Shown: piece by piece, positions 52,129 to 60,244 of the stretch
Numbering within the stretch: the first letter of the stretch is position 1
How the letters are laid out: each line of letters starts with the position of its first letter
Origin: Anderseniella sp. Alg231-50
GTDB lineage: Bacteria > Pseudomonadota > Alphaproteobacteria > Rhizobiales > Aestuariivirgaceae
Direction: 5' to 3'
Assembly (NCBI RefSeq): GCF_900149695.1
Contig: NZ_LT703003.1
Span: 1,798,001 to 1,862,000 of the forward strand
DNA: 64,000 nt
Notes under the pieces: generated by a model
Seen by the model: only the letters and a program-made list of their open reading frames with translations
The model's database searches: none
What the model was told of the DNA's origin: nothing
Made by a program: the position numbers and the translations under genes

Positions 52129-53475
52129 ATGACGAAACTGCAGATAATCAATGCCGATGTGGTTGTGACGATGGATGCCGGGCGGCACGAAATTGCCGGT
52201 GGCACCATCCTGATTGAAGATGGTGCGATTGTCTCCGTGAGTGCGTCCGGCCAAGGCCAGATTTGCGACGAGACAATCGATGCGCGCGGATGCGTGGTGA
52301 CACCGGGCCTGGTCAACACCCATCATCACCTGTTCCAGACACTGACCCGGGCCGTGCCGGCCGGTCAGGACGCACTGCTGTTCGACTGGCTCAGGGCGCT
52401 GTACCCGGTCTGGGCGCGGATGCAGCCGGAAGACATGTTTGTTTCAACGCAACTTGGCCTGGCCGAACTGGCCCTGTCCGGCTGCACCATGAGTTCGGAT
52501 CATCTCTACATCTTCCCCAACGGCGTCAGGCTGGAGGACACTATTGATGCAGCGGCAACAGTGGGCGTGCGGTTCCACCCGACGCGCGGTGCGATGAGCG
52601 TGGGTGAAAGCGACGGCGGCCTGCCGCCGGACACGCTGGTCGAAAACGAACGGGACATTGTGGAGGATTTCATCCGTGTGGTGGATGCCCTTCATGATCC
52701 GTCGGACGGCGCCATGGTGCGTGTCGGCCTGGCGCCATGCTCGCCGTTCTCTGTCAGCACCGACCTGATGAAGGAGGCGGCAGCACTGGCGCGCGACAAG
52801 CAAGTCATGCTGCACACCCATCTGGCCGAGAACGACGAGGACATTGCCTATTCGCTTGAGAATTTCGGCTGCCGGCCGGGCCAGTATGCCGAGGACCTCG
52901 GCTGGACCGGCGACCATGTCTGGCACGCCCATTGTGTCAAGCTGGACGAGCAGGAAATCGACCTGTTTGCGAAAACCAGAACCGGCGTTGCCCATTGCCC
53001 GTGCTCCAACTGCCGTCTTGGCTCCGGCATTGCGCCGGTGCGCGAGATGCGCGATGAGGGCGTGCGGGTGGCGCTGGGGGTGGACGGGTCGGCCAGCAAT
53101 GATGCAGGCCACCTGCTGTCGGAGGCGCGCCAGGCCATGCTGCTGCAGCGGGTCAGGCACGGGGCCAATGCATTTGCCGCGCGCGAAGCCCTGGAGATCG
53201 CCACACTGGGCGGCGCAACCGTGCTGGGGCGGGCTAACGAACTGGGCTCAATCGAGCCGGGCAAGCGCGCCGATATCGCCATCTGGGATGTATCAGGTCT
53301 GGAGGCGGCAGGGGCCTGGGACCCGGTGGCGGCGCTTCTGTTGTGCGGTCCGCTTAAGGTGCGCGACCTGCTGGTCGAGGGCAGGCGGGTGGTCAGTGGC
53401 GGCGAGTTGACAGGCGTTGATGCGCGGAAGATTGCGGAGCACGCGCACAAGCGCGTTGCGAGGCTGATGTCCTAG
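52129..53475 (+). CDS. 8-oxoguanine deaminase / TRZ-ATZ-type amidohydrolase
   Basis: 448 residues, amidohydrolase superfamily. Metal ligands in NTHHHLF, LHTHLAEND, HAHCVKLD and VDGSASND; CPCSNCRLGSGIAPV is the block typical of 8-oxoguanine deaminases. This suggests hydrolysis of 8-oxoguanine or related N-heterocycles to urate-type products, consistent with urate catabolism genes ten kilobases away. The 48 codons upstream of MTKLQIINAD lack similarity. A degraded copy of its C-terminus lies at 54866-54922. Confidence 0.85.
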   Translation: MTKLQIINADVVVTMDAGRHEIAGGTILIEDGAIVSVSASGQGQICDETIDARGCVVTPGLVNTHHHLFQTLTRAVPAGQDALLFDWLRALYPVWARMQPEDMFVSTQLGLAELALSGCTMSSDHLYIFPNGVRLEDTIDAAATVGVRFHPTRGAMSVGESDGGLPPDTLVENERDIVEDFIRVVDALHDPSDGAMVRVGLAPCSPFSVSTDLMKEAAALARDKQVMLHTHLAENDEDIAYSLENFGCRPGQYAEDLGWTGDHVWHAHCVKLDEQEIDLFAKTRTGVAHCPCSNCRLGSGIAPVREMRDEGVRVALGVDGSASNDAGHLLSEARQAMLLQRVRHGANAFAAREALEIATLGGATVLGRANELGSIEPGKRADIAIWDVSGLEAAGAWDPVAALLLCGPLKVRDLLVEGRRVVSGGELTGVDARKIAEHAHKRVARLMS

Positions 53476-53486
53476 ACAGTTCCCAC

Positions 53487-53525
53487 ACTTCTCCCGCAAA
53501 TGCTCAAGGCATATGCGGGAGAAGT
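53487..53525. terminator. Perfect 12-bp stem between convergent genes
   Basis: ACTTCTCCCGCA (53487-53498) and TGCGGGAGAAGT (53514-53525) pair perfectly around 15 bases. It lies between two convergent genes, so a shared terminator is likely although no T-run follows on either strand. Confidence 0.5.
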
Positions 53526-53550
53526 GGTCGTAAGTGATCGGTGTCTCGTG

Positions 53551-54057
53551 TTACGGCTTGCCGGCGACGCACTTTGACAGTTGTGCATAGCGGGAGATCT
53601 GTTCTGCCGCCATTGCTTTTTTCGTGGCGCCCATGCACCAGTTTTTGTGCGCGGCAAACTTGAGTTGCCAGGCATTGCCGGTGTAGCCGCACTTCTTCAC
53701 CAGGTTGGTGTTCTGCTGCTGTATCGCTGCCTGTGCATACTTGTTGCATTGTGCAGCCGTCGGCTTGCCGCCCGTGGCATTGCAGCTGTTGAGCGATTTC
53801 TTGCGGGCGCGGTCTTCGGTTGTCAGCATGGCCATGGTGACACTCTGCGTGCTGCACCAGGCGTGATGTTTCTTGAAATTGGTGCTCCAGCGCCCGCCCT
53901 TGAAGCCGCAACCCTTGTTCTTGGCCGCGTATGCGTCGGACACCGCGAACGATGCATAGTTGTCGCAATTGTGCTGCGGGCCTGCGTTGGCAGCGCCTGC
54001 GCCAAGGATCAGCAGCGTGGCAGCCGCGAAAATGGCGGTCTGGTTGAACCTGGTCAT
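53551..54057 (-). CDS. Secreted protein with two copies of a cysteine motif
   Basis: 168 residues. Signal peptide to about ANA (IFAAATLLILGAGAANA). The mature part has two repeats of the pattern C-x2-YA-x2-A...CG-x2-G-x-W...F-x2-H-x2-WC: CDNYASFA to HHAWC (about 31-68) and CNKYAQAA to HKNWC (about 104-141), with two further cysteines (SC at about 92, KC near the end). Disulfide-stabilised periplasmic or extracellular protein. No known family recognised; function unknown. Confidence 0.75.
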   Translation of the reverse strand: MTRFNQTAIFAAATLLILGAGAANAGPQHNCDNYASFAVSDAYAAKNKGCGFKGGRWSTNFKKHHAWCSTQSVTMAMLTTEDRARKKSLNSCNATGGKPTAAQCNKYAQAAIQQQNTNLVKKCGYTGNAWQLKFAAHKNWCMGATKKAMAAEQISRYAQLSKCVAGKP

Positions 54058-54332
54058 GGCGTTTCCTGTTGTTGTTTGTTTGCCGGTTGACCCCCATAAA
54101 CACTTTGCTGCCCGAACGTAATCTTAACGAGCCGTTCATGCGCCGTTCAAGTGGCAGTTGGGCGCTTCGCCGATGGCTGGCTGCCATCCCGACCCCGACA
54201 AAACGGCATCCGGCCTATCTTGAGACAGGCGATAACAAAACCATCAAGATGCCGTGAGTGTCATTACTTTTGCCCAACTGAACCGCTAGTAACCTCTGTC
54301 AGTCTTTTGCAAATCGATTAGGAGAGCATCCC
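54058..54332. other. Divergent region between the two secreted-protein genes
   Basis: About 275 bases without a supported gene. AGGAGAG at 54320-54326 is the ribosome site of the YHS gene. No clear promoter or operator recognised. Confidence 0.4.
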
Positions 54333-54788
54333 ATGCGACATTTAAAAACCCTGGTTGCCGTGCTGGCTCTGGTCCTGGCCCAGTTCGCCCTGACCCCGGC
54401 GTGGGCCGACAAGGCGCCGATCTACCAGAGCGGCTCCGGCACGGCGATCGACGGCACCGACCCGACCAGCTATTTCACTGAAGGCCGCCCGGTCGCAGGC
54501 GATAAAGGTATCACCCACAAATGGAACGGCGCCACGTGGCGCTTCACCAGCACGGAAAACCGCGACCGCTTTGCCGCGGCACCGGAAAAGTATGCGCCCC
54601 AGTTTGGCGGCTATTGCGCCTGGGCCGTGTCGCAGGGCTACACCGCCTCGACAGTTCCGGAAGCCTGGTCCATCGTCGATGGCAAGCTGTACCTGAACTA
54701 CAGCAAGTCGGTACAGAAAAACTGGGAAAAGGATGTGCCCGGTCACATCACCTCGGCCGACAAGAACTGGCCCAAGGTGTTGAAATAA
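54333..54788 (+). CDS. Secreted YHS-domain protein
   Basis: 151 residues. Signal peptide MRHLKTLVAVLALVLAQFAL, cleavage after AWA. The YHS core is TDPTSYFTEGRPVAGDKGIT through FGGYCAWAVSQGYTAST with one cysteine, as in secreted relatives that may bind metal. AGGAGAG upstream. A decayed copy of its first 50 bases is found at 55498-55546. Confidence 0.85.
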   Translation: MRHLKTLVAVLALVLAQFALTPAWADKAPIYQSGSGTAIDGTDPTSYFTEGRPVAGDKGITHKWNGATWRFTSTENRDRFAAAPEKYAPQFGGYCAWAVSQGYTASTVPEAWSIVDGKLYLNYSKSVQKNWEKDVPGHITSADKNWPKVLK

Positions 54789-54816
54789 GTTTGCCTGTTT
54801 GCATTTGAATGCCGTG

Positions 54817-54835
54817 CCAACCCGTTGGGTTGGCC
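54817..54835 (+). terminator. Hairpin after the YHS gene
   Basis: GCCAACCC / GGGTTGGC, eight perfect pairs with a GTT loop, 28 bases after the stop. No T-run, so terminator function is only probable. Confidence 0.45.
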
Positions 54836-54865
54836 GGTAGCCGATTGATGTTTCTCCCATGGCAG

Positions 54866-54922
54866 GGGCTTGTGAGCGCAAGCTTGCGGAGCCGGCGCTG
54901 AAGCGTGTCGCAAGGCTGATGC
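54866..54922 (+). pseudogene. Relic of an amidohydrolase C-terminus
   Basis: Translates as ERKLAEPALKRVARLM, against ARKIAEHAHKRVARLM at the end of the deaminase (53425-53472). By hand alignment 39 of 51 bases agree. No start, no upstream homologous coding sequence seen. A fragment left by duplication or recombination. Confidence 0.6.
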
Positions 54923-54980
54923 CGTCTGCGCAAGACAGATCGATGAACTTCCCTTGCAGATTTTCATATTCTTGACCTAG

Positions 54981-55002
54981 CGTTACTTAACGTGCGTTAC
55001 TT
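54981..55002. promoter_or_regulatory. Direct repeat CGTTACTT x2 ahead of the NTF2-like gene
   Basis: CGTTACTT at 54981-54988 and 54995-55002, 14 bases apart, about 80 bases before the start at 55081. A tandem half-site for an activator is possible. An imperfect CCCGGGAAT/ATTCCGGG inverted repeat follows. Confidence 0.3.
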
Positions 55003-55080
55003 GAATTTCCCCGGGAATGCAGAATGCATGTTTGTGCTTCTGTAATTCCGGGCCAGGTCACCAAATGCCGGAGCTAGCCA

Positions 55081-55497
55081 ATGGCAAGTGAAAATCCAAA
55101 TGTCACTATCTTGCAGAACGTTTATTCCAAATGGCACAAAACGAAAGGCGATCCGTCTGTTGTGCTCGAAATTCTAGCTGATGAGATTCGCTGGGGATCA
55201 GCGGCAGATGGCAAGCCCGGGATGGACTTTGCAAAAAAGCGTGCCAGCAAGGAAGAAGTTGCCGGTTACTTCCAGGAACTGGTGAATGAGTGGTCGATGG
55301 AGTTTTTTCACGTCAATGAGATGGTGGCGCAGGGAGGCCGTGTCGTGGTTCTGTGCGAATGCTCCTGGACCAACAAACGAACCGGAAAATCCATAACACT
55401 CCCGAAAGTGGATGTCTGGTATCTCGAGAACGGGGTAGCAACTGAATTCATGGAGTATTTCGACACACACGCTGCTGTGGAGGCGGCGACGGCCTAG
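55081..55497 (+). CDS. SnoaL/NTF2-like protein
   Basis: 138 residues, cone-shaped NTF2-like fold: NVTILQNVYSKWHKTKGDPS helix, DEIRWGSAADGKPGMDFAKK, then strands VVVLCECSWTNKRTGKSITLP and VDVWYLENGVATEFMEYFDT. Such proteins are isomerases, hydrolases or ligand-binding proteins. It lies exactly between two gene relics, and its stop touches the YHS relic. Substrate unknown. Confidence 0.75.
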   Translation: MASENPNVTILQNVYSKWHKTKGDPSVVLEILADEIRWGSAADGKPGMDFAKKRASKEEVAGYFQELVNEWSMEFFHVNEMVAQGGRVVVLCECSWTNKRTGKSITLPKVDVWYLENGVATEFMEYFDTHAAVEAATA

Positions 55498-55546
55498 AAC
55501 CCTGGTTGCCGTGTCGGCATTGCTCCTGGCCCAATTGATCTTGCCT
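55498..55546 (+). pseudogene. Relic of the YHS gene signal-peptide region
   Basis: 37 of 49 bases match 54347-54395 by hand alignment, including an uninterrupted 16-base start. Translation TLVAVSALLLAQLILP parallels TLVAVLALVLAQFALTP of the intact gene. It begins one base after the stop of the NTF2-like gene. Confidence 0.6.
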
Positions 55547-55612
55547 TATAGTCAATGCTGTTTCTCAGATAGATCGCCGCCTGAAAATGCTCACATGAAT
55601 GAGGCTCACTCC

Positions 55613-56143
55613 ATGCTGGAACAACTGTCGTACATCGCACAGATTGCCGGATTTGCTGTGGCATCGCTGGTTGGAATAGTGGCACTGCTTCAATTTAGAA
55701 AATCGATCGCACACCGACGTCGGGAGTTTGCGGTAAGTGTTGTGCGTGAGTGGGACGCCGGAGTTTCAGAACTGACGAAACCGGCAACAGAGTTTGTTCG
55801 TGCCAACAACGACAATCTGGATCTTTTGACGGCGTTAAAGCAATCTCAGGACTTGCAGCTGTCGGGCGAAAAACACCGGTCCGAGGTATATGGGTTCTTA
55901 GTCAACGAGAATGGGGTCATTCCCGGTGTCGAAGCCAATCGACTCAGGACCGAACTTGTTCGGTATCTGAACGTTCTCGAGAGCACCGCACAGCAATATT
56001 TAGAACGTAAACTTGACAGAAGTTATATCCACGGTCAGTTGGGTACACAAAAGATCGAAGATTTGCTGCCATTTATGGACTTGTACTCCAAGGAGTCCTG
56101 GGAGCAGTTAAGGCTCATGCACGAACTGCGAAAATCCAAATAG
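55613..56143 (+). CDS. Single-pass membrane protein, DUF4760-like
   Basis: About 176 residues. N-terminal membrane helix IAQIAGFAVASLVGIVALLQF, then HRRREFAVSVVREWD and a long helical cytosolic part. The arrangement and the RxxEFAVSVVREW motif suggest DUF4760; role unknown. GAGG eight bases before ATG 55613 favours this start over ATG 55595. Confidence 0.6.
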   Translation: MLEQLSYIAQIAGFAVASLVGIVALLQFRKSIAHRRREFAVSVVREWDAGVSELTKPATEFVRANNDNLDLLTALKQSQDLQLSGEKHRSEVYGFLVNENGVIPGVEANRLRTELVRYLNVLESTAQQYLERKLDRSYIHGQLGTQKIEDLLPFMDLYSKESWEQLRLMHELRKSK

Positions 56144-56486
56144 AGCGCGTTGGGCGCGGAATGAGTTCCGTGGCTTCTGCCGCATTGCTGAATTTCATCC
56201 GCAATCCAGCGAATGTCCGTAATCCGCCCGATGTGCGTGCAGTCGCTTCCGGCGCTTAGCGGACCTCCAGCAGTCCACAATTTCGACATACCAATTTCCC
56301 CGAAACGGACCTTCATGCACAATGCAGCATAAAAGCATGTCCCTTTATCAGTTGCGACGGCGATATCAGACTTCGGTGTAAAACAGACGTAACCCGTCGC
56401 AGACCTTGGTCTGGGGGGCATCATCCTGTGTTACTGCTGGAGTTGATGTTCCCTTCGACCAACCGACCCCATCGGCTCGCACCCCG
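56144..56486. repeat. Non-coding, repeat-like sequence upstream of the EamA gene
   Basis: No real gene. The minus strand from 56424 to about 56200 would read GYVCFTPKSDIAVATDKG and similar, a kind of spurious translation I associate with dispersed intergenic repeats in alphaproteobacterial genomes. Only resemblance from memory; copy number cannot be tested here. Confidence 0.4.
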
Positions 56487-57410
56487 ATGACCGCTCTACC
56501 CGAAACCCTGCCGCAACCCTCACGACGTGCCTGGGCGATGGGGCTTATGATCGTCAGCTCCGTCGGCATCAGCTTTGGTGGGCTGGTGATCCGCGCGATC
56601 GAAACAGCGGATGTTTGGCAGATCAATTTCTACCGCTCGATTGCGCTAGTAGTCGTGGTCGCGCTGATCATGTCGCTGCGCCACGGCCGCGCCGCTATGA
56701 CTCGCACCCGCGGCATCGGGCGCCCCGGCCTGTTGGCAGGCGTTATGCTGGCTGGAGCTGGAATTTGCTTTCTGCAGTCGATTACGAACACCACTGTCGC
56801 AAACACGCTTTTCATGCTGAGCGCCATCCCATTTTTCACTGCCGCGCTAGCTCGAGTGTTTTTGGGCGAGCGGTTGATGCGCACGACCGTGATGGCAATG
56901 TGCGCCGCCGCTGTCGGGATCGTGGTAATGGTCTCGGGCGGGATCGGTGCGGGATCGCTTTATGGAAACATGATGGGTCTTCTCACAGCGTTCTGTTTCT
57001 CGTGCTACACGATCATCGTGCGCCACCACCGCGGGATCGAGATGCTGCCGGCGCTGATGGTGTCAGGCTGTGCCATCATCGTGATATCGCTGGTGCTGCG
57101 TTGGGGCGATTTGGCAATCCCGCTAGGCGACATACTGTATTGCTTTCTGTTAGGAGGCATCCTGTCGGGGCTGGCCAACTCGCTGTTCATCGCCGCCTCA
57201 AAACATCTCGCCGCCGCTGAGCTAACATTGTTCATGTTGCTGGAGTTTGCCCTCGGCCCCGTCTGGGTTTGGCTGTTTATCGCTGAAACTCCGACAAGAG
57301 CGACGATTGCTGGCGGTGCAATCGTGATTGGCTCAGTGGCTATACGCGCCGGGCTGGAACTGACCAGCAACCGAAAGCGTCGTAAAGCTGGTATCCAGCC
57401 GCCGCTCTGA
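56487..57410 (+). CDS. DMT-superfamily (EamA) transporter, second copy
   Basis: 307 residues, ten helices in two EamA repeats: WAMGLMIVSSVGISFGGLV, LFMLSAIPFFTAALARVFLGE, and EFALGPVWVWLFIAETPTRA. Start at MTALPETLPQ; the 27 codons before it look spurious. Only distantly like the DMT gene at 51000-51950. It is flanked on both sides by repeat-like non-coding DNA, suggesting a mobile or inserted block. Confidence 0.85.
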   Translation: MTALPETLPQPSRRAWAMGLMIVSSVGISFGGLVIRAIETADVWQINFYRSIALVVVVALIMSLRHGRAAMTRTRGIGRPGLLAGVMLAGAGICFLQSITNTTVANTLFMLSAIPFFTAALARVFLGERLMRTTVMAMCAAAVGIVVMVSGGIGAGSLYGNMMGLLTAFCFSCYTIIVRHHRGIEMLPALMVSGCAIIVISLVLRWGDLAIPLGDILYCFLLGGILSGLANSLFIAASKHLAAAELTLFMLLEFALGPVWVWLFIAETPTRATIAGGAIVIGSVAIRAGLELTSNRKRRKAGIQPPL

Positions 57411-57599
57411 TCGCAAATGACATTCGTCCCAATCAGTTAGTTCGAGGACGGCCCATAGCGGGCCTTCGTGTTTCGCGCAGCGGAAGGTGGCTTTGAGCCC
57501 AAACTGCAAGGCTTCTGCAACGCAGCCAAGGCCCGGATTGAAACGTCGGGCTGGCATCAAGCTGGCGACGCATGACATGCAGTTGGCAGCTGATGAGAG
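57411..57599. repeat. Non-coding, repeat-like sequence downstream of the EamA gene
   Basis: No gene. The minus strand reads GPLWAVLELTDWDECHLRSE in translation, again reminiscent of dispersed intergenic repeats rather than a protein. GGCCCATAGCGGGCC (57450-57464) is a short imperfect hairpin. Confidence 0.35.
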
Positions 57600-58151
57600 T
57601 TACATCGACAGAATGTCTTTCGTGCTCTTCACAGCAGCAATTTCGCCTTCAAGCGTCGCCATGCTGACCGAGTGTATCTGCTCCGCCGTATGCGACACTC
57701 CATCCGGCCCTTTAATGCCATAAGTCCAGACCGCATCGGCTGCATAGATTGGTTGAAACCCCAGATCAGCCGCGCTGCGGGTGGTCGATTCTACGCAGTG
57801 ATTGGCGGTTGCGCCGCACAGGATGACACGCTCGACACCGGCTTCTTGAAGAATACTCTGCAATGGCGTCCCCACAAACCCGCTACTGCCGGTTTTGATG
57901 ACGACAGGCTCACCCGGTAATGGGCTTGCAACCGGCTGAACCGCAGAACCGGGAGCGTTGGGATGAAACGGATCATCGGATTCGGTGCCGTTGTGATGGA
58001 TATGAACAACCGTGCCCCCCGAGAGACGGTACTTTTCCAGAAGCGAAGCGATGTTGTCCTCTGCCCCGGGGCAGGATCGTTCCGTGCCAGAGGCATCATC
58101 GTGGGCCAGCGCCATCTGCACATCGATCACCAGCAATGCTGTTTTCATCAT
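57600..58151 (-). CDS. Isochorismatase-family cysteine hydrolase
   Basis: 183 residues. Catalytic Asp in LLVIDVQMA, Lys in VVIKTGSSGF and Cys in CGATANHCVESTTRSA form the family triad. Members hydrolyse nicotinamide, carbamoylated amines or ureido acids. Eight bases downstream of the oxygenase gene on the same strand, so co-transcribed with it. Substrate unknown. Confidence 0.85.
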   Translation of the reverse strand: MMKTALLVIDVQMALAHDDASGTERSCPGAEDNIASLLEKYRLSGGTVVHIHHNGTESDDPFHPNAPGSAVQPVASPLPGEPVVIKTGSSGFVGTPLQSILQEAGVERVILCGATANHCVESTTRSAADLGFQPIYAADAVWTYGIKGPDGVSHTAEQIHSVSMATLEGEIAAVKSTKDILSM

Positions 58152-58159
58152 TCTCGTCC

Positions 58160-59020
58160 TTATGCGGTTGCCTTGGCCTTGCGACTGGCCAGTATGTTGT
58201 TCACCCGCTTGCCATAAATACGGACATTGATTTCGTCATCGATCACCCGGCCAGGCTGTTCGTCATAGGTCAGGATGGCTGAAATGCGCGGGCGGCTACC
58301 TTCCACCTTTGTCACGCCATGCAGCGAATAGCCGCCACGGAACAAGGTAAAGGTACCTGCCTCCCGTGAGAATGTCTGCGCCTGAGACATGTCCCCGGCC
58401 AATAGTTGGTCCACCGCCTTGCTGTCTTCGCTCTCGTCGGTACGGGAATTGGGAAGAAAAGCAAACTCGCCGCCTTCTTCAGCGGCCTGCAGCAGCAAAG
58501 TCACGGTGCATTCGGTCGTATCGTAGTGCCAGGCGTGCCAGCTATCGGGATGCAGGGCGACGACATTGAGCGCCTGGAACTCATCAGCGCAGCGGTAGAG
58601 CTGGTCTTTTCTCTGAACCCGGCGCACGAAGTTCGTCAGGATATCTGAGCGATAGAGCTGTTTGAGCTGTGTTTCGGCGGGTATCTGATCGTCTGCGAGT
58701 TGGACGGCAATGTGGGTGAATTCTCTCCGTCGCGGGTCATCTTCAGGTAGCGAGGGATCAATAGCGCCCTGATAGATGTTGCGTTTGACATGCAGCACTT
58801 CGGCGGTCGGCAAGAGATCATTGGCCTCGGTGTTCAACCGTTCAAGAGCATCGGCACGAACAAACCCGCCCAGATTGCACCAGCCGCGATCTTCCATGTT
58901 GCGCTGGCATTCCGTCAAGAATTGCGCACCTGCCGTGCTGCCCAAATCCGCTATTGGATAGCGGTCGAGGTCAATCAGATCCAAGGCGATGTCGTGTCGG
59001 GCTTGGTTGACGTTGGTCAC
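58160..59020 (-). CDS. ArpA/BesD-type non-heme iron 2-oxoglutarate oxygenase
   Basis: 286 residues. Iron motif WHYDTTE gives His-x-Asp, the distal His is in SLHGVTKV and the 2OG-binding Arg in SRPRISAIL. EEGGEFAFLPNSR is typical of the ArpA / HalD-BesD family. Because the acid of HxD is kept, hydroxylation rather than halogenation is expected; free amino acids are likely substrates. GTG start at 59020 with CAGGAG six bases upstream. Divergent from a LysR gene. Confidence 0.8.
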   Translation of the reverse strand: MTNVNQARHDIALDLIDLDRYPIADLGSTAGAQFLTECQRNMEDRGWCNLGGFVRADALERLNTEANDLLPTAEVLHVKRNIYQGAIDPSLPEDDPRRREFTHIAVQLADDQIPAETQLKQLYRSDILTNFVRRVQRKDQLYRCADEFQALNVVALHPDSWHAWHYDTTECTVTLLLQAAEEGGEFAFLPNSRTDESEDSKAVDQLLAGDMSQAQTFSREAGTFTLFRGGYSLHGVTKVEGSRPRISAILTYDEQPGRVIDDEINVRIYGKRVNNILASRKAKATA

Positions 59021-59124
59021 GATGAACTCCTGTGGCAGCGACCCAGGTGGTCAGGGGATGGTGATATCCAAGACACTATGCAGAGAACGTCTGACCAGAT
59101 AAAACGAAATAAAAAGCACTCATG

Positions 59125-59144
59125 AACCAAAATTACTTATGGTT
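59125..59144. promoter_or_regulatory. LysR-type dyad between oxygenase and LysR genes
   Basis: AACCA (59125-59129) and TGGTT (59140-59144), ten bases apart, six bases before the LysR ATG. Fits the symmetric T-N11-A-like sites used by LysR regulators for autoregulation. Weak, based on one dyad. Confidence 0.35.
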
Positions 59145-59149
59145 GAATT

Positions 59150-60019
59150 ATGCATCACAACCTGAACCTCAACTGGCTGCGCAGTTTCGAAGCGGCCGCA
59201 CGGTTGCTGAGCTTCACTGCGGCCAGCCGTGAGATTGGCCTTACGCAAACTGCCGTCAGTCAACACATCAAGGCGCTTGAGACGCAACTCGGTGACAAAC
59301 TTTTTCTACGCCGCCCCAAAAGCCTGCACTTGACCGATGTGGGCAAAGCCTACCTGCTGACGGTGCGCGAGGCGCTGGATACTATCGAGATGTCGACCAC
59401 TGGGCTGTTTGGGCCGCGCCAGGCTCGCACGATCACTTTGCGTGCCTCGATGGCGTTCATCATGTGGGTTTCGCCTAAACTGGACGGTTTCCTGCGGGAC
59501 CATCCCTGTATCAGTATCAAACTGGTGACCTCCATCTGGAAGAATCCGTCTGACCAACACCCCGTCGATGTCGATATCATCCTTGCCCCGAAAGGGCATG
59601 CAAGATCGGATCTGGAACTACTGTCGGATGAAACGATTGTACCTATTTTCAGTGCCACGTCCGACCGCAAGATAACAACTCCCCGGGACTTGCTGCGGCA
59701 GCCCCCAATTCACATCATGGGTTTCGACGACCATTGGGCGCGATACCTTTCCGCCCAGGCATTGAAGCCGGCAGGCTCTGGCGGACGTTTGATCACTGAC
59801 ACCTCAACCGCCGCAATCGAAATGGTTGCCGCAGGTCTGGGCTGCGCCGTGATCATTGAACGATTTGCGCAAGCGGCGATCGAGACCGGACAGAAAGTTC
59901 GTATCGTTGGCGAACCGATAGCATTGGGACAGTCACACTATCTTATGCGAACTGAACGACGCGCTGCTGTGCAAGCACAAGTAGAAGCGTTTGAATCGTG
60001 GCTTCGGCACCAATTCTGA
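59150..60019 (+). CDS. LysR-family regulator, GcvA-like
   Basis: 289 residues. LNWLRSFEAAARLLSFTAAS and TQTAVSQHIKALETQLGDKL give the winged helix-turn-helix of the GcvA subgroup, followed by a periplasmic-binding-fold sensor. Divergent from the oxygenase-isochorismatase pair, which it probably regulates. Confidence 0.9.
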   Translation: MHHNLNLNWLRSFEAAARLLSFTAASREIGLTQTAVSQHIKALETQLGDKLFLRRPKSLHLTDVGKAYLLTVREALDTIEMSTTGLFGPRQARTITLRASMAFIMWVSPKLDGFLRDHPCISIKLVTSIWKNPSDQHPVDVDIILAPKGHARSDLELLSDETIVPIFSATSDRKITTPRDLLRQPPIHIMGFDDHWARYLSAQALKPAGSGGRLITDTSTAAIEMVAAGLGCAVIIERFAQAAIETGQKVRIVGEPIALGQSHYLMRTERRAAVQAQVEAFESWLRHQF

Positions 60020-60244
60020 GTTCTTTTCTGAACACAGATGTCGCAGGATTGTTCGAACCGGACATTGTGTTTCATTGACCTAATGGCAGCAAAGGCCGCA
60101 TTGCTGCCGTTCATGCGGTCCGCTGCGAAGGTCAGCTTGCCGCCCTTTCGAGACTTTCAAAAAACTCCAGCCTTGGCCACTTTGTCCGGACAGCAACCGC
60201 TCGCAGAATTTAGTGACAATTGGCCAGACCCAAGGGTTTTGACC
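60020..60244. other. Non-coding junction before the ureide genes
   Basis: About 225 bases with no supported gene. Contains another stretch (60080-60130) with the look of dispersed intergenic repeats and is the right edge of the putatively acquired block. Confidence 0.35.

Noticed and set aside
56035..56424. Minus-strand open frame of 129 codons
   Set aside because: Overlaps the DUF4760-like gene and non-coding repeat-like DNA; composition resembles spurious translations, no start signal.
58160..59020. Free amino-acid halogenase
   Set aside because: The iron motif retains the acid (WHYD), while halogenases of this family have Gly or Ala there; hydroxylase is the better call.
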